A stretch of 64,000 nt of DNA, taken from NCBI GenBank assembly GCA_025677835.1, contig JAIXMR010000123.1, positions 1 through 64,000 of the forward strand, written 5' to 3'. The translations under genes were made by a program, and so were the position numbers. The notes beneath the pieces were generated by a model. It was not told the origin of the DNA. It did not search any database and was given only the letters and a program-made list of their open reading frames with translations. Source of the stretch: Sporodiniella umbellata (lineage: Eukaryota > Mucoromycota > Mucoromycetes > Mucorales > Rhizopodaceae). The first letter of the stretch is position 1; the number at the start of each line of letters is the position of its first letter. Positions 24,557 to 36,210 of this stretch are shown here, one piece after another.

Positions 24557-24712
24557 CAAAAAATGCTACTAGATTTATAAGTTGATTTAAACAGTGTGGT
24601 TTATTTCTTGTATTAAGTCTAATATGTATGAATTGTTTAGATGGATGCCGGAGCACGGCACATGTACAATAAAAATGATAAATGAAATAAAATAAATGAA
24701 ATTGCTGTCATG

Positions 24713-26087
24713 CTATGCATCAGTAGTTTCTTTCGGTGCGCTCAAAAAAAAACTGCTAAACCCGTGAATTTTTTGACATTCGTTTTTCAAATTATCTGCA
24801 CGTCGGGATTCCCAAGTTTCGTCAGATATAAACTTGCGAGCATAGCGGAGGCAAACCTCTTCTCGGAAGTGGGTGTACAACCTTCGGTTGAATAGACGCT
24901 AATAAAAAATGTTTAAAAAATGTAGAGCAATAGGTCAACAATACCTCTTTTCTACGCGTTGATTCAGGATAGTCATGAGATTGGTGAATAAGAAAGTGAT
25001 TAGATAAAACATGGTATTCCATGCCTGAAATGTAGAATTCAAACAAACAAGCCGCCTTGTTGGCACCGTAGCCTATAAAGCGTTCGTCACACCAAGGGGA
25101 CTGCTGTCTTTTAAAGATGACATAAGGCTCATACGAATGGTTGTAATCGATGACGGGATAAGAAGAAGAAGAATTCTGATAGCTATACCATTTGACGTAG
25201 TTGGTTGAACCATGGCCTCTTTGCCACGATTTGTGAAACATATCTAGCTTTCCCTCCTCCACTTTTTGGATTAAATCCGATTTTGTTCTGGGAAACACAC
25301 GGTAATCCAAACCCTCTTCGAGAACAGAATATTCAAAAGCAGGCACTACAAGACCTGAGCCCTGATTCAGCTTGTCTAGCAGCCCTTTATCATTAAGAAT
25401 CTCCTGCCGAAAGTCCGTGCAAGGAAAGAAGTCGATATCAAGCATCATGATATAATCTGTTCGTGCGTACATTTTTGCTACGTTTCTCCACATATTGAAC
25501 TGTCTTTCATAATGGTCTGTAATGAGATGTACATCGACATATCTTTCCATGTCTTCATTTTCACGATAAGCTTTTGCAAGCTGTTCCAATATTGTTTCTT
25601 TTTCGCCTTGAATATGAATGGTTGCTGAAATGGGACCTAAATTACTGCTTAGACAAAGCTTGCTTAAATAGGGCTACCTTTATAATGAGAAGCAAGTCTG
25701 CTCAATACAGGAATTCTGTCGCTAGTCACCAGAGTTGATAGTGTAATATCTTTAAGTTGAGAGATACCGTTTGCCTTGTAGTAATAAGGCGAAACGTTAG
25801 CTTGACCCATAGTTCCGGAAAACATTTTGGACTGTAGTACATTTTCGACTGCTATTCAATAAGTATGTTGTACAACAATGCCATCCTTTTGTACCTTTAT
25901 TCCCCATTGGCATTTGCTTTATAGGGTTCTCAATTGATATGCTTCGACGTGTGGCCGTCACCATAAGCGATGGCGAGTCAACCTGATGGTATAGTTGCGT
26001 ACTTGTGTAAATGAGCGACAGTAACGCATATATTATAAGTATGTATTTAATGCCACGAAAAGCTGATTTTTGGGCTTCAGCTTTCAT
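24713..26087 (-). CDS. GT49 (LARGE/B4GAT1-like) type II membrane glycosyltransferase
   Basis: Four exons (25895-26087, 25678-25851, 24945-25636, 24713-24898), all phase-consistent, give 414 aa. A single hydrophobic anchor at residues ~14-32 (YILIIYALLSLIYTS) after a short basic N-terminus predicts a type II Golgi protein. The catalytic part matches Glyco_transf_49: LVTSDRIPVLSRLASHYKG, VDVHLITDHYERQFNMWRNV, and MLDIDFFPCTDF with the DID metal/nucleotide-sugar motif (DXD type), then PWCDERFIGYGANKAACLFE and HFLIHQSHDYPE. GT49 enzymes transfer glucuronic acid or related sugars (LARGE, B4GAT1 in animals). The fungal substrate is unknown, so the sugar specificity is not claimed. The 41-nt second intron is very short. 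Confidence 0.87.
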
Positions 26088-26328
26088 ATGAGTTGTAAAA
26101 AGCTTTCTACAAGGTTCAAAAAAAAAAAAAAAAAATTAAACAAAAACAGAAAAGCAACCTTTTATAACAAAGCAATTTTTGTCGGACTTTACGTTAAGGG
26201 TTTTTGTGTGACTATCCCTTAAAATAAACATTGAGAAGCTTAGTGGTTTAATTTTAGAATGACTGTTTGAAAAAGTGTCAATACTCAACGAATAAAAACA
26301 ACTTTTCTCTATTCTATGAGCCCGCCCT

Positions 26329-26369
<41 letters not shown>

Positions 26370-27443
26370 GGGCTATAAAAAGTACTAGCATCTAACAAAG
26401 GTAAAGAGAAAAGTAATAATACTAAAAGAGTAAAACGATTCCGTCGGTTCCATGCAAATGTAAATATGAACAACAGAATAGGCTGTATCTTAATAAACGC
26501 TGCTTGGCTCAGACTAAATGTGGCTTTGACTGTATCCAAACAGGACCCTCTATCAGGGACGTAACAATAGAATCGCAGCTAGGATCAATCAGGTTTAAGT
26601 TTGCTCTTTAAATATGAAATAATATACCTTTTAAAGCATGATATCCCCACGTTAGAGTGTATTTTTAGATAGACTCAAAAGCAATATTCATGTATTATAA
26701 ATAGCAATTCTATGCGACTTTCATGTATTCATTTGTGCTTTATATACTTTCGTATAGGCCGATAGTTTTATACACAAATACTCCATTGCTTTAGCTGCTC
26801 AAGCCACAGTTAATTAAAATGAATAAAACTCATCTAGATTCTGAATGGCATCACTTTCTAGAGATATAGAGAGCACACAATCAGCTCCAAAAAACCTAGC
26901 AAACAACTTAAAAGTTAAACCGAAAACAGCGGCTGAAAGAAAGTTTAGGTCGACGACATTGAACAGAATAGAGTGACAAGATGAATATTCAAGCTCACAC
27001 TTTTCTTTCAAAGCACTAAAAGAAGAAAAAAAAGGTTGCTATCATAAAAGATGGTGCCTAATTGGCACCCGCTAAATTTAGCCGGGCCCTCTAACAGTCT
27101 TTGTTTGCATTCTGTTACGTACAAGATAGAGGCTACATCACATAGAGGAAATCTGTTTTGATTTTATTTAAACTTCAGATTGCTAGACTATTTTTACTGT
27201 CTTTATGGCACTAGGTACACAGGTACTGTCCAATTCTGAGAGTAAAAAAAAAAATAAGAAGAAAAGAAATAAAAGAAAAGGGTTGGGTATTCGTTTCATT
27301 TATTGTATAAACTCAAACCTTTTTTTTTCTTCTTTCGATAGGCCTGAATTATCCATCTGAAACGGCTGATTTTTTCTATCTCGCGTCAAAACACAACTTT
27401 GGCTTTTGTTGGCATTGGCTCGACCACAAAAAAAGAAGTCGGG

Positions 27444-27482
<39 letters not shown>

Positions 27483-28841
27483 AATCACCGCCAGGTTTGC
27501 GATCGGGCGAAAAAAAAACTACAGTATTGGAGCTTCTTTCAAATGTTTTAAAAAACTATCAAATTAGCGATTCTGATAATGGTGTATTTAAATGTTCATC
27601 TGTAGAAAATCACTGTTTATAAGTTGTAGATATCAATTTGATAAACAGGCTGAATCTCTCTAGAAGTTTGTTGGCTCTTTATATACAACTTTATTTCCGC
27701 GCAGGCTCTATTGACATCATCTCTCGAGTTGACTTTAAGAAAAGTAAGAAGCCCTGAACTCAAGAACATCGTCTTGCGATCTATGACGTGAGCTCTTGCA
27801 GCTGTTAATTGGAATTAAAAAACCTCTGAAGGCGTACAGGAATTCTAGACAATTGTGTTTTTTTGGTTTTTCTCTTTTTACCCACTAACAAACGGGACAA
27901 AGCGTACCCATTGCCTTTGAGATTCATAATTTTTTTTTGCCCGAACACATGATTTCAGAATAAAACATTGTATATTTTAATATGAACAGAAAGAAAAAAG
28001 TGTTTTCGCTTCTGATAAAATAAATTGAAATTCATGCAGATAAAAACAAGCAACTGCAATGTCTTCAATAAACCCATCATATTCTCTTTTTTTGAACTAT
28101 TAACGAAACTGCGATTTGTTTTGTTTGAATTGCTTATGACTGAAAAAAAAATTGGCATAAACTAAAGCTCTTGTATGAGCTAATGTACTAACCGACCTGT
28201 CAAGAAAACGAGGATGTTTTATACATTTTTAAATATACTTTTAGCACATTGATTATGACTACAAAGTAATACAGTATAGATATTTGCCATAAAAGTACCT
28301 TTTTTCTTTCTTTCTGTAGAAGTGCTTATAAAATTTCCGTCCGGGAACATCTGCCATAAAGTCGGTAAACCTTCATGCTTGTATATTGTATGACCTTATT
28401 TTTTTTGTTCTGGGATATGAGATGCGGCGTGTTTTTTTCTTCTTCCTTTTTTTTAATGTTACTGTTACTAATGCCCTATGACGATAAAACATAAAAATCG
28501 TACTTTTCTGTGAAGCGTAGGTTTAAAATGAATATATTTTTGGTCTTGTGTAAACAAACATCAATACAAAATCTAGTTTTGTTTTTAATAAGCTACTGAA
28601 TCGCTAAAGACTGCACAAAGACTAACACCAAACTTCTATATATACCAATGAAAGCGTCAAAACGAACAGTCTGTTTTGATTGTAGTGGAGCGCGTCAAAA
28701 TGCATAGTCTGCAACACACGTAGTGTAACTTGCACAAGAAAAACGATCGGCCTGGTCATCGTGTAAAAGATTCAAGCTCAACAAAACTTTTTTTAAAAAA
28801 AAAAAAAAAAAATATTTCTCTATCTTTTTCCTTTCTCTCCA
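26088..28841. other. Intergenic, 2.7 kb, two long poly-T tracts
   Basis: No supported gene. It holds 39 consecutive T at 26330-26368 and 36 at 27445-27480, and otherwise AT-rich sequence. It includes the promoter side of the GT49 gene. Confidence 0.5.
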
Positions 28842-29066
28842 ATGTCCCCTACTACAGTACCATTACCAAGCCCAAGCTACAAAAGACATAGAAGAACCGA
28901 CAGCTACTTGCTAATACAAGAGATCATAAAAGAGCAAAACATCAAGCCGCGATACCCTACAATGGCTGACAAACCAGTGCAAATACCCCTCCCATTATCA
29001 ATTGGACAGATTTTTAAAAATAACAATCGAGACTCAGACAAAAACCCGCTACTTTTTTCAGACTAA
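28842..29066 (+). CDS. Possible small protein, unknown, perhaps first exon of a longer gene
   Basis: A 74-codon frame from ATG 28842, preceded by a pyrimidine-rich leader and rich in Ser/Pro/Lys (MSPTTVPLPSPSYKRHRR). Downstream, an exon-like block after an acceptor at 29144 reads QERCTRNCIEFLQNRKEANR; a donor GTATGT (29222) and an acceptor (29314) would continue it to SVDLFTRSYFASGG and a stop near 29361. I could not connect the two parts in phase. It may be a 2-4 exon gene or a chance frame. No family recognised. Confidence 0.35.
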   Translation: MSPTTVPLPSPSYKRHRRTDSYLLIQEIIKEQNIKPRYPTMADKPVQIPLPLSIGQIFKNNNRDSDKNPLLFSD

Positions 29067-29667
29067 TAGACCTAATAAAGAGAAATGTTAACTGACATTC
29101 TAGAAAACAAATTTTGTTCTTGGTCATCAATTCTTTATTTACAGCTCAAGAACGTTGCACTCGGAACTGCATCGAATTTCTTCAAAACCGAAAGGAAGCG
29201 AACCGCACCCTAAAAAGTGACGTATGTTTGGGTAGCAAAAAGCTACAATTCAATGACCTTCAAACTGTAAAAGTATACTATAATAAAAATCAAGCATCAC
29301 TACTTGCCCTTACAGTACTCAGTTGATCTTTTTACTCGCTCATATTTCGCTTCTGGAGGCTAATTAGTATTTACTCATCCCAACTACAGCAGTTACCATG
29401 ATTTAGAAACAATTGTTCGTCATGCAAGCTCTTCTCTTAACTCGCTTCACTAGATTTTTTCTTTTTTTCTTTTTATAACAAAAAAAAACACCCGAAATAC
29501 TTTACAGCTGCGATTAGAGTAACAATAATCTGCTGCTATACAGCAGTTGAGAACTAATTATTGTTAAAGCAAAGCTCCGCGTTACACTAACGCTTGGATC
29601 TTTTAGGTAATACATGGTCTGTTAGCATTGAATTGAGGTTTCATGAATGTTTTAACCACCACCAACT
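29067..29667. other. Intergenic or continuation of the preceding small gene
   Basis: Contains the exon-like blocks at 29145-29221 and 29315-29361 mentioned for the upstream ORF; otherwise nothing recognisable. The 3' end of the WW-FF gene (-) adjoins. Confidence 0.35.
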
Positions 29668-30975
29668 TTATTTCGAAAGCGTTTCTAAGTAATCACGGAA
29701 TAAATCTTCCCTTTCGTCTTTTGATTCAATGGCTTGGTATCTCTCATCGTCCTCAAGTATCTTTTTGACATCTCTCCAGCGTATTCCTGGCTGAATTTCT
29801 CTTGTTTCTCGCAACAGCCTCATGTACCCTTCGGTAGGGTTAGTAAGCTGTCGCTTCATATATTCTTTAAAAAGGCCCTCTCGTTCTCTTGTTGTTGAAA
29901 CAGCTTTAAATCGTGGATCGTTTTTGCATTTACGTCGGAAATCGTCAAAATACATTTTTCCTGTGACTTTGCTTGCAAGGAGTTCCATAAACTCCTCTTC
30001 TGGTTTCTGTTATGTTTAGCAGAAAGTAATCATAAGGGAGTGTACCTTTTTGTTTTTTTTCTCGTCTTTTATTTTATTTCCAAGGTCTTGGCAGTATTTG
30101 TTAAACAAAGCTTTTTGTTTATTGCTAGGTACAACTGTTTCTATTAGTACTAATCAATCAAAGAACACATACTAGAAAAGCGAGGATCCGACATCAGTAC
30201 AGGGTATTCTAATGAATAAACTGCAAAAGGGGAGATGTTTCTTTCTTTTAGCAGCTCGTAAAACTTTTCTATCTTTTCAGTCTCTGATCTTTCGTCTTTT
30301 TTCCCCTCCACCTCCTTTTCTTCTTCTTCTGCTTCCTCTTCCTCATAAACCAGCGTCTGCTGTTGTCTTTTTTTAGTGATTTCTATTTTACTATCTTCAT
30401 TTTGAGTTGATTCTCCAGTTTCTTCAGTTTCTTCATTTCCTTCATTTCCATCATCGCCCATCTGCTCCAGCTGCCACATGATATCATCTTCAGTCATTCT
30501 ACAATAGAGGTAAGTACTCTTTGTAGATTCTATCTTTATTCTTTTTATCTTACTCCATTGACTCGTCTTTTTCTATCTTGGCTTTTTTTGCCTCTGCTTC
30601 TAAATCTTCTGCTTTTCTTTTGTTTGATTCCAGCTCCCTCATAGGCTCTTCTAGCTCTTTTGGCATCTCCCAAACGGAAGTTTTTGATTCTCGATCGTAG
30701 TAAAACTCATGTCCTTCAGGGGTTGTAACAAATAACCAAAGAGTTCCAGGTATTTTTTTTCTAATTCAAAAAGACTTAGCTCACTAACCTTTTTGTTAAG
30801 GATCACATTACTTGATCTGATGCTTCTTTTCTCGTTTTGGCTCAATGAAAGGAAAAGTCCAGGAGCTGATGCGTGTATTTGTATTATACCAATACGATTG
30901 ACCAGTAAAAGCCTTACATTCCATCCAACCTGGAGGTAGTGACGGGTATTGATTAGTTAAATGAGTGGGTTCCAT
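29668..30975 (-). CDS. WW- and FF-domain protein (TCERG1/Prp40-like)
   Basis: Five exons (30812-30975, 30554-30760, 30173-30498, 30046-30140, 29668-30006), phase-consistent, give 376 aa. Residues ~10-45 form a WW domain (LPPGWMECKAFTGQSYWYN...SSWTFP). A second WW follows at ~60-90 (TPEGHEFYYDRESKTSVWEM). An acidic/KAKIEK linker leads to three FF domains: FYELLKERNISPFAVYSLEY, FMELLASKVTGKMYFDDFRR, and YMRLLRETREIQPGIRWRDV. WW-FF proteins bridge splicing factors and the phosphorylated CTD of RNA polymerase II (TCERG1/CA150, Prp40). At 376 aa with 2 WW and 3 FF it is far shorter than animal TCERG1 (3 WW, 6 FF) and closer to compact fungal forms. The exact orthologue (Prp40 versus TCERG1) is uncertain; the acidic insert between WW2 and FF1 favours TCERG1. 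Confidence 0.87.
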
Positions 30976-32708
30976 TAGAAAGAAAAAAAAAAGAAAAGAA
31001 AAAAGCGGGTAATTAAAAACCAAACAGTGTGAAAAATACTGTCTTGTACCAGCGTTATCTAGGCAAAAATACATCCAACCTAAGAAGACTATAAAAAAGA
31101 ATGTATAGCTTGTTAGTCAGACCGATAGTGATATTTGAGGCAAGCATAAGAAAAAGCAAAGTAGCCTTTATGACATTTATTGTAACTTATAATGTCTAAA
31201 TAGACAGTTTCTGGGGGGGGTTTTTTTCGAAAAAAAAAAAAAAAAAAAAAGTAGCGATAGCAAATACTAGTTGCTTATACCTAAACAGCACTTTAGTTAC
31301 TATAAAAACCGAAATTATAAGGCTATTCAGGCGCCAAAACAGCCTTAAACGTCTTTGTAATTGTAAATGCTACTGTTTGTTCGCTCAACCAAAGCCTAAA
31401 AGAATTGGCAAGTACCGCATATATTCAAAGGTTTATACACAGCTTACGAATAGAAATTAAAGGTTATAATGTTGGTTCCTCATTGAAACAAAATAGATAC
31501 AAGTTGCTACAAATAACAATGTAATTTTTTTTTTCTATCGACGATTTTAAAAGAAAAATATTATCGAAAAAAAGAGACACTCCAAAAAAAAATAACGAAA
31601 AAAATCAAGAGGTAGGTATTGTTGAGGGAATTCAACGAGTATTAAGAGTCAGATGCTCAAGCAGAGGAAATGAGAAAGAGCAAAAGTTTGTATGAACATG
31701 GTAAGAGGAGATAGTCAGGGACCTGTTTGTTACTTCAAGACAATAGGACTTACAAATGAAATACTGTGCAAAAACGAAACGGATTATCAGTACAATAAAA
31801 AGAGAGAAGAGTAGACAACAGGAATATAATCGGCTGGTGTCTATTCAATAAAAAAGATGTAGTGTTCGTATCACTAAAAGTAAAGCCAATAGTTAATACA
31901 TACGAAGGTAGCAATTTGTTGGTAGTTTAAGTGTCTATAGCTTCGGGAAAGAGCAATTGGATAAAGTCATGACAGGAAGTAAAGTATCAAATAATTCAAG
32001 GTATTTGTGAAAGTATCTTTTCACTGATAAAAATTATATAGCGCACGACCTTCCATCCAGTGAAAAAAAAAAAAAAAAAAAAAAGGGACATTGCTTGAAA
32101 ACGCATTTAAATACAACGGTTTTCTGTAGACATTCTGTTCTATCCAAAAAAAAAAAAAATAAAAAAGTGACTTTGACAACGAATTAGCTCTTGAGCATTT
32201 ATGCTATGAAAAAATTATCAATTAGTTTCAGCCAGTTTTCCTTGACCCAGTAATTGTATGCAGCTGTTTTTGGAGTAAAGTCAGCTAATCACCTTTCAAA
32301 TCATCCCCTAAAAAATATAAACATTTGACAAGTAGTAGTATGTGTGAAGAAAAAAAAAAAAAAAAAAAAAAGAAAAGCAAGTCCAAGAAACTGTACTATG
32401 GTGTCTTTCTAATCAATCCCCCAACTTCAATACAGTAGAAAAAGCTAAAAAGACGTCGATGCTACACATAGTTTAGCAAATTTCGTTATAACACAAGATA
32501 TTCTATGACAACGATACTGTAAAATATCTTTTCCAACCATATCAAGACCAAAAACAAGTTTCATAAATGGTAATTAGTATGTAACGAATGTTACTATCAA
32601 GTGCAAAAATCCTCAGTAGCTGAACCTGATTCAGGCCTCCATGAAACCCTCCCTTGCGTAAAAACAGAGCAAAAAGAAGTTTATCAACTCACTATCATTT
32701 ACTTTTTG
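30976..32708. other. Intergenic, 1.7 kb, AT-rich
   Basis: No gene seen. Features are a G8/T7/A21 block at 31214-31250, A20+ runs at 32062-32082 and 32350-32370, and no ORF of note. Confidence 0.5.
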
Positions 32709-32966
32709 CTATCCGTTTTGAATACTTTTAACTTTTTCTTGTTCTTTTTTTTTTTTTTCTAACAGAAGCTCTCGACCCCTTTTTTCCAAGAATACACAGT
32801 TAGCAGGATACTCTAAAAGCTGTGAAATTGACAAGTACCTATAGCGATTTCCAAAGCCTGTGATATCAGCATTATGATATACACTATGGTTTCCAAGGCA
32901 CTGATTGCTACGCATGAGGCCAGAGGGAGCTTTATGTGTCTGAGAGACAAAGGTATGTTATCACCT

Positions 32967-32997
<31 letters not shown>

Positions 32998-33283
32998 GGT
33001 GAAGGAGACTTGTACTAATGCCTCGTCAAGTGAGGTTTTCCATGTAGGTCTGTGTCTATTGAGGTGAGTGGGACCAGTTAAATTAAAGCGGTATAGATAA
33101 ACATGTTTCCTACTTCACAGAATGGATGTTTCGATAAAGAACCGGGCAGTCTATCAACATCTTTTGGAATCCTCAAGGCAAACCGAGTGTACTCAGAGTG
33201 AATTCTAAGCCCTTGATCTGTTGTTAGACCAATCGCAGTAGAAGACGTGGCTTTGAAACGAATCATGGCCACACGAAGAGATG
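32709..33283 (-). CDS. 3' part of an unidentified multi-exon gene
   Basis: Two exons join in phase 0 across a GT-AG intron (32940-33113): the upstream exon (33114 up to at least ~33272) reads MIRFKATSSTAIGLTTDQGL and ends LSKHPFCE; the last exon (32709-32939) reads THKAPSGLMRSNQCLGNHSV, GFGNRYRYLSISQLLEYPAN, then a basic coiled-coil end (ELLLEKKKKEQEKVKS). Composition is that of real protein rather than AT-noise. The frame stays open above 33272 into a T-run near 33310, so the start is not fixed; 33254 (ATG) is the lowest in-frame candidate. Exon-like blocks at 33500-33650 (-) could belong to it. No family recognised. Confidence 0.45.
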
Positions 33284-34052
33284 CTAGATCAAAAGATGAG
33301 CGAAAAAAAATCCCTTAACCCTTGTGAGCCAATCAGAGTGCGATATTTCTCAGATGTCGACTTGCGTGATAAATTATGAGCTCTTTGTTTTCGAGAACCC
33401 TCAAAAGAGCGGGAAAAAAAAAACAACAACAACAAAGGAATTCACTAACAGAAATCTAAGCGACATTCGTTCTCTACCTTGTAGTGTATGTGTTTTTTTT
33501 TTTTTTTTGCCTAGAAGGAAGGATGATGGACGGTTTGATGAGAAAAAGAGGAACCATTGGTTGAGAATATCTTCATCTGTTGATAGAGTCAACGATCATT
33601 GGCTGTCTGAGAACAAACTATCTGTGGGCCACTTAGAATCGTTTTCATGCATCATCTTGTACAACAGGTAACTATCAGAGTTCAACGAGAGGCAAAAAGA
33701 AGCCAGACAAAGGGAAAAAGACAGAAAAAGTAGAGACAAAGCAAAAGCAAAAGAAACGAATAAAACAAGCATACGATTGAGCTACTCTTTTTTTTTTCCT
33801 TTCGTTTTTGTACCATCTTTAGCCTAGAGTTTGTATTGAACAAGTGTCAACAACAAATAATAATAAGAATAAAAAAATCAAATTTAGATCTTTAACAGGG
33901 AAAAAAAAAAAAAAAAAAATGATGTGATCCAATTAAGTGCATACTATACGTTGATGGTGAATAAAACAGCATTTTTTGTTTTTTTTTTTTTTTTTACTCC
34001 TTTTTTTTTTTTTTTTTTTTTTAAATTCTCATTTATTTTCTTTGCTTATACT
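33284..34052. other. Promoter region between a minus-strand gene and MTHFR
   Basis: Overlapping 60-115 codon frames on both strands around 33324-33671 are unresolved and may include upstream exons of the neighbouring minus-strand gene. A long T-rich leader (33979-34022) sits just before the MTHFR start. Confidence 0.4.
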
Positions 34053-36110
34053 ATGAAGATTACTAGCAAGATTCAAAAGGCAGTGAATGAAGATAGAATT
34101 TATTGGTCTTTTGAATATTTTCCACCCAAAACAGAGATGGTATAGAACATAAAAAGAACAGACTGTAGAAGACTGACGGATGAAAAAGGGAGTGCGTAAC
34201 CTATACGATCGTATGGAACGTATGCAGCGTTTTGGGCCAGAATTTGTTGATATTACATGGGGAGCAGGCGGCACATCAGCAGAATTAACTACAGAGTTAG
34301 TGTCTACTTCACAATCAGTGTACGGTTTAGAGACGATGATGCATCTTACCTGTACCAACATGCCGGTAGAAAAGATAGATACGGCGTTAGAAGTAAGTAT
34401 GTGTATTGACTAGCGTCAGTCTCTTATCGTTTTCCAGGCGGCCAAAAAGTGTGGATGTCAAAACATTTTGGCCTTAAGAGGCGATCCACCGAAAGGTCAA
34501 ACCAACTGGGAGTCTTGTGAAAACGGATTTCAGTATGCAGCAGACCTGGTGAGATATATTCGTAAAAGATACGGTGACTATTTTTGTATTGCGGTCGCAG
34601 GTAAATACGAACGATGAAGGAACAGACTGATGATGGAACGAACGCGTTTAGGTCACCCTGAAGGGCATATCGATAATCCGGACGGGGAAAATGATTTACA
34701 GCGACTGAAAGAAAAGGTGGACGCGGGCGCTGATGTGATTGTGACCCAATTGTTTTTTGATGTGGACATCTTTGTGGATTTTGTGAAACGCTGCCGAGCG
34801 ATAGGTATTCAATGCCCCATCTTGCCTGGTATCTTTCCTATCCAAAGTTATTCTGGCCTGAGCCGTGTGATCTCGTTCAATAACAACGTCGTCCCTCAAC
34901 GTATTTGGGACGAGCTCGAATTGATCAAAGAGGATGATCAAGCTGTGAAAGATTACGGTATCGATCTGGCTATCGAGTTCATTCAACGTATCAAAGCAGA
35001 AACTGGCATCTCTGGTTTTCATATTTACACCTTTAATCTTGAACGTTCTTCTCGATTGATTCTCGAAAAACTCGGTCTAGTTCCTGAGCAGGAACATGTC
35101 AAACCTTTGCCTTGGAATCCAGTAAGTCCTCTTAATTTTTTTTTTTTTGGTTTGGTAAGCTCATAAAAATAGTCACTTGGGCCCAAACGTACAAAAGAAA
35201 CCGTCCGTCCTATCTTTTGGAAGAACCGTACACAGAGTTATATTCAACGGACTGAATCTTGGGATGAGTTCCCTAACGGTCGTTGGGGAGACTCTCGTTC
35301 CCCTGCGTTTGGTGAATATGACCGATGGGGTGTATCCATCCAATACCCAGCTGAGAAACAGTTGAAAATGTGGGGTGAACCTACCTCGGTGGACGCTATT
35401 GCGCTTTTGTTTGCCCGTTATTGTAAAGGAAAACTTGAGGCGCTCCCGTGGAGTGCGCAACGTCTGGACCCTGAAACAGATACCATTCGACAACGTCTGG
35501 CGGCGATCAATCTCTTGAACTATCTGACGATTAACTCTCAACCAGCTGTCAATGGCGTCAAGAGCTCAGACCCGGTCTATGGCTGGGGACCCAAGAATGG
35601 TTATGTTTACCAAAAGGCTTACATTGAATTCTTTGCTTCCCCTCAGCAATTAGATGAACTTGTCAAAAAAATCGAACATGACATGGAAATTACTTATTTT
35701 GCTGTCAACCATAAGGTAAGCCCCTACATACCCAAGGCTCATATGGACTTTTTTTTTTTTTTTTTTTTTTTTTCTAGGGTAACTTCAAGACCAACACAGC
35801 CGACGCAGGCCCAAATGCAGTCACATGGGGCGTCTTCCCAGGCAAAGAAATTGTTCAACCCACCATTGTCGAGTCCACTGCGTTTATGGCCTGGAAGGAT
35901 GAAGCGTTCGAACTCTGGAACGAATGGGCTCGTGTTTACGATCGTAAGAGTGAGTCTGCTCGATTGATCATGGATATTCACGACCAATGGTATTTGGTCA
36001 ATATTGTACATAACGATTTCCAAAACGAAAATGGTATTTGGCAGCTTTTTGATTTGGAAATTGATGGCGACTTGTCTAAAAAATTACGTCGTGCTTCAGG
36101 CTCTCTTTAA
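34053..36110 (+). CDS. MTHFR: Methylenetetrahydrofolate reductase
   Basis: Six exons (34053-34139, 34189-34392, 34438-34600, 34652-35121, 35173-35715, 35778-36110), all in phase, give 599 aa, the eukaryotic two-domain length. The N-terminal FAD-binding barrel shows [49 protein letters not shown] and [16 protein letters not shown]. The C-terminal regulatory domain (from ~340) shows the aromatic-rich [13 protein letters not shown] and [20 protein letters not shown] typical of eukaryotic MTHFR, where S-adenosylmethionine acts. The enzyme reduces 5,10-methylene- to 5-methyl-THF for methionine synthesis in the cytosol. Fungi often have two paralogues (Met12/Met13); which this is cannot be told. 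Intron 5 contains a T23 tract right before its acceptor. The lipase gene starts 100 bp downstream on the same strand. Confidence 0.97.
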
Positions 36111-36210
36111 ACTCCTCCCTCTTTATGTAGATTCTCTTTTCTTTTTTCTTTTTTTTTTTTTTTTATTTTTTTTTTTTTTTGTGTGTGTGTGTGGAGAGGA
36201 TTATTTCTGG

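Larger units (their letters stand above)
22806..24712. other. Intergenic between convergent genes, with a palindrome and a tandem repeat
   Basis: No supported coding frame and no bromodomain-like exon. Notable contents are the imperfect palindrome at 23764-23834 and a 17-bp tandem repeat at 24515-24556. Confidence 0.5.

Noticed and set aside
26330..27480. Poly-T tracts as retrotransposon tails
   Set aside because: No flanking ORF, target duplication or related sequence could be identified by eye, so kept only as an observation.
33324..33671. 115-codon plus-strand frame opposite the unknown minus-strand gene
   Set aside because: Contains poly-K/T and poly-F segments from A/T tracts; overlaps exon-like sequence of the other strand.
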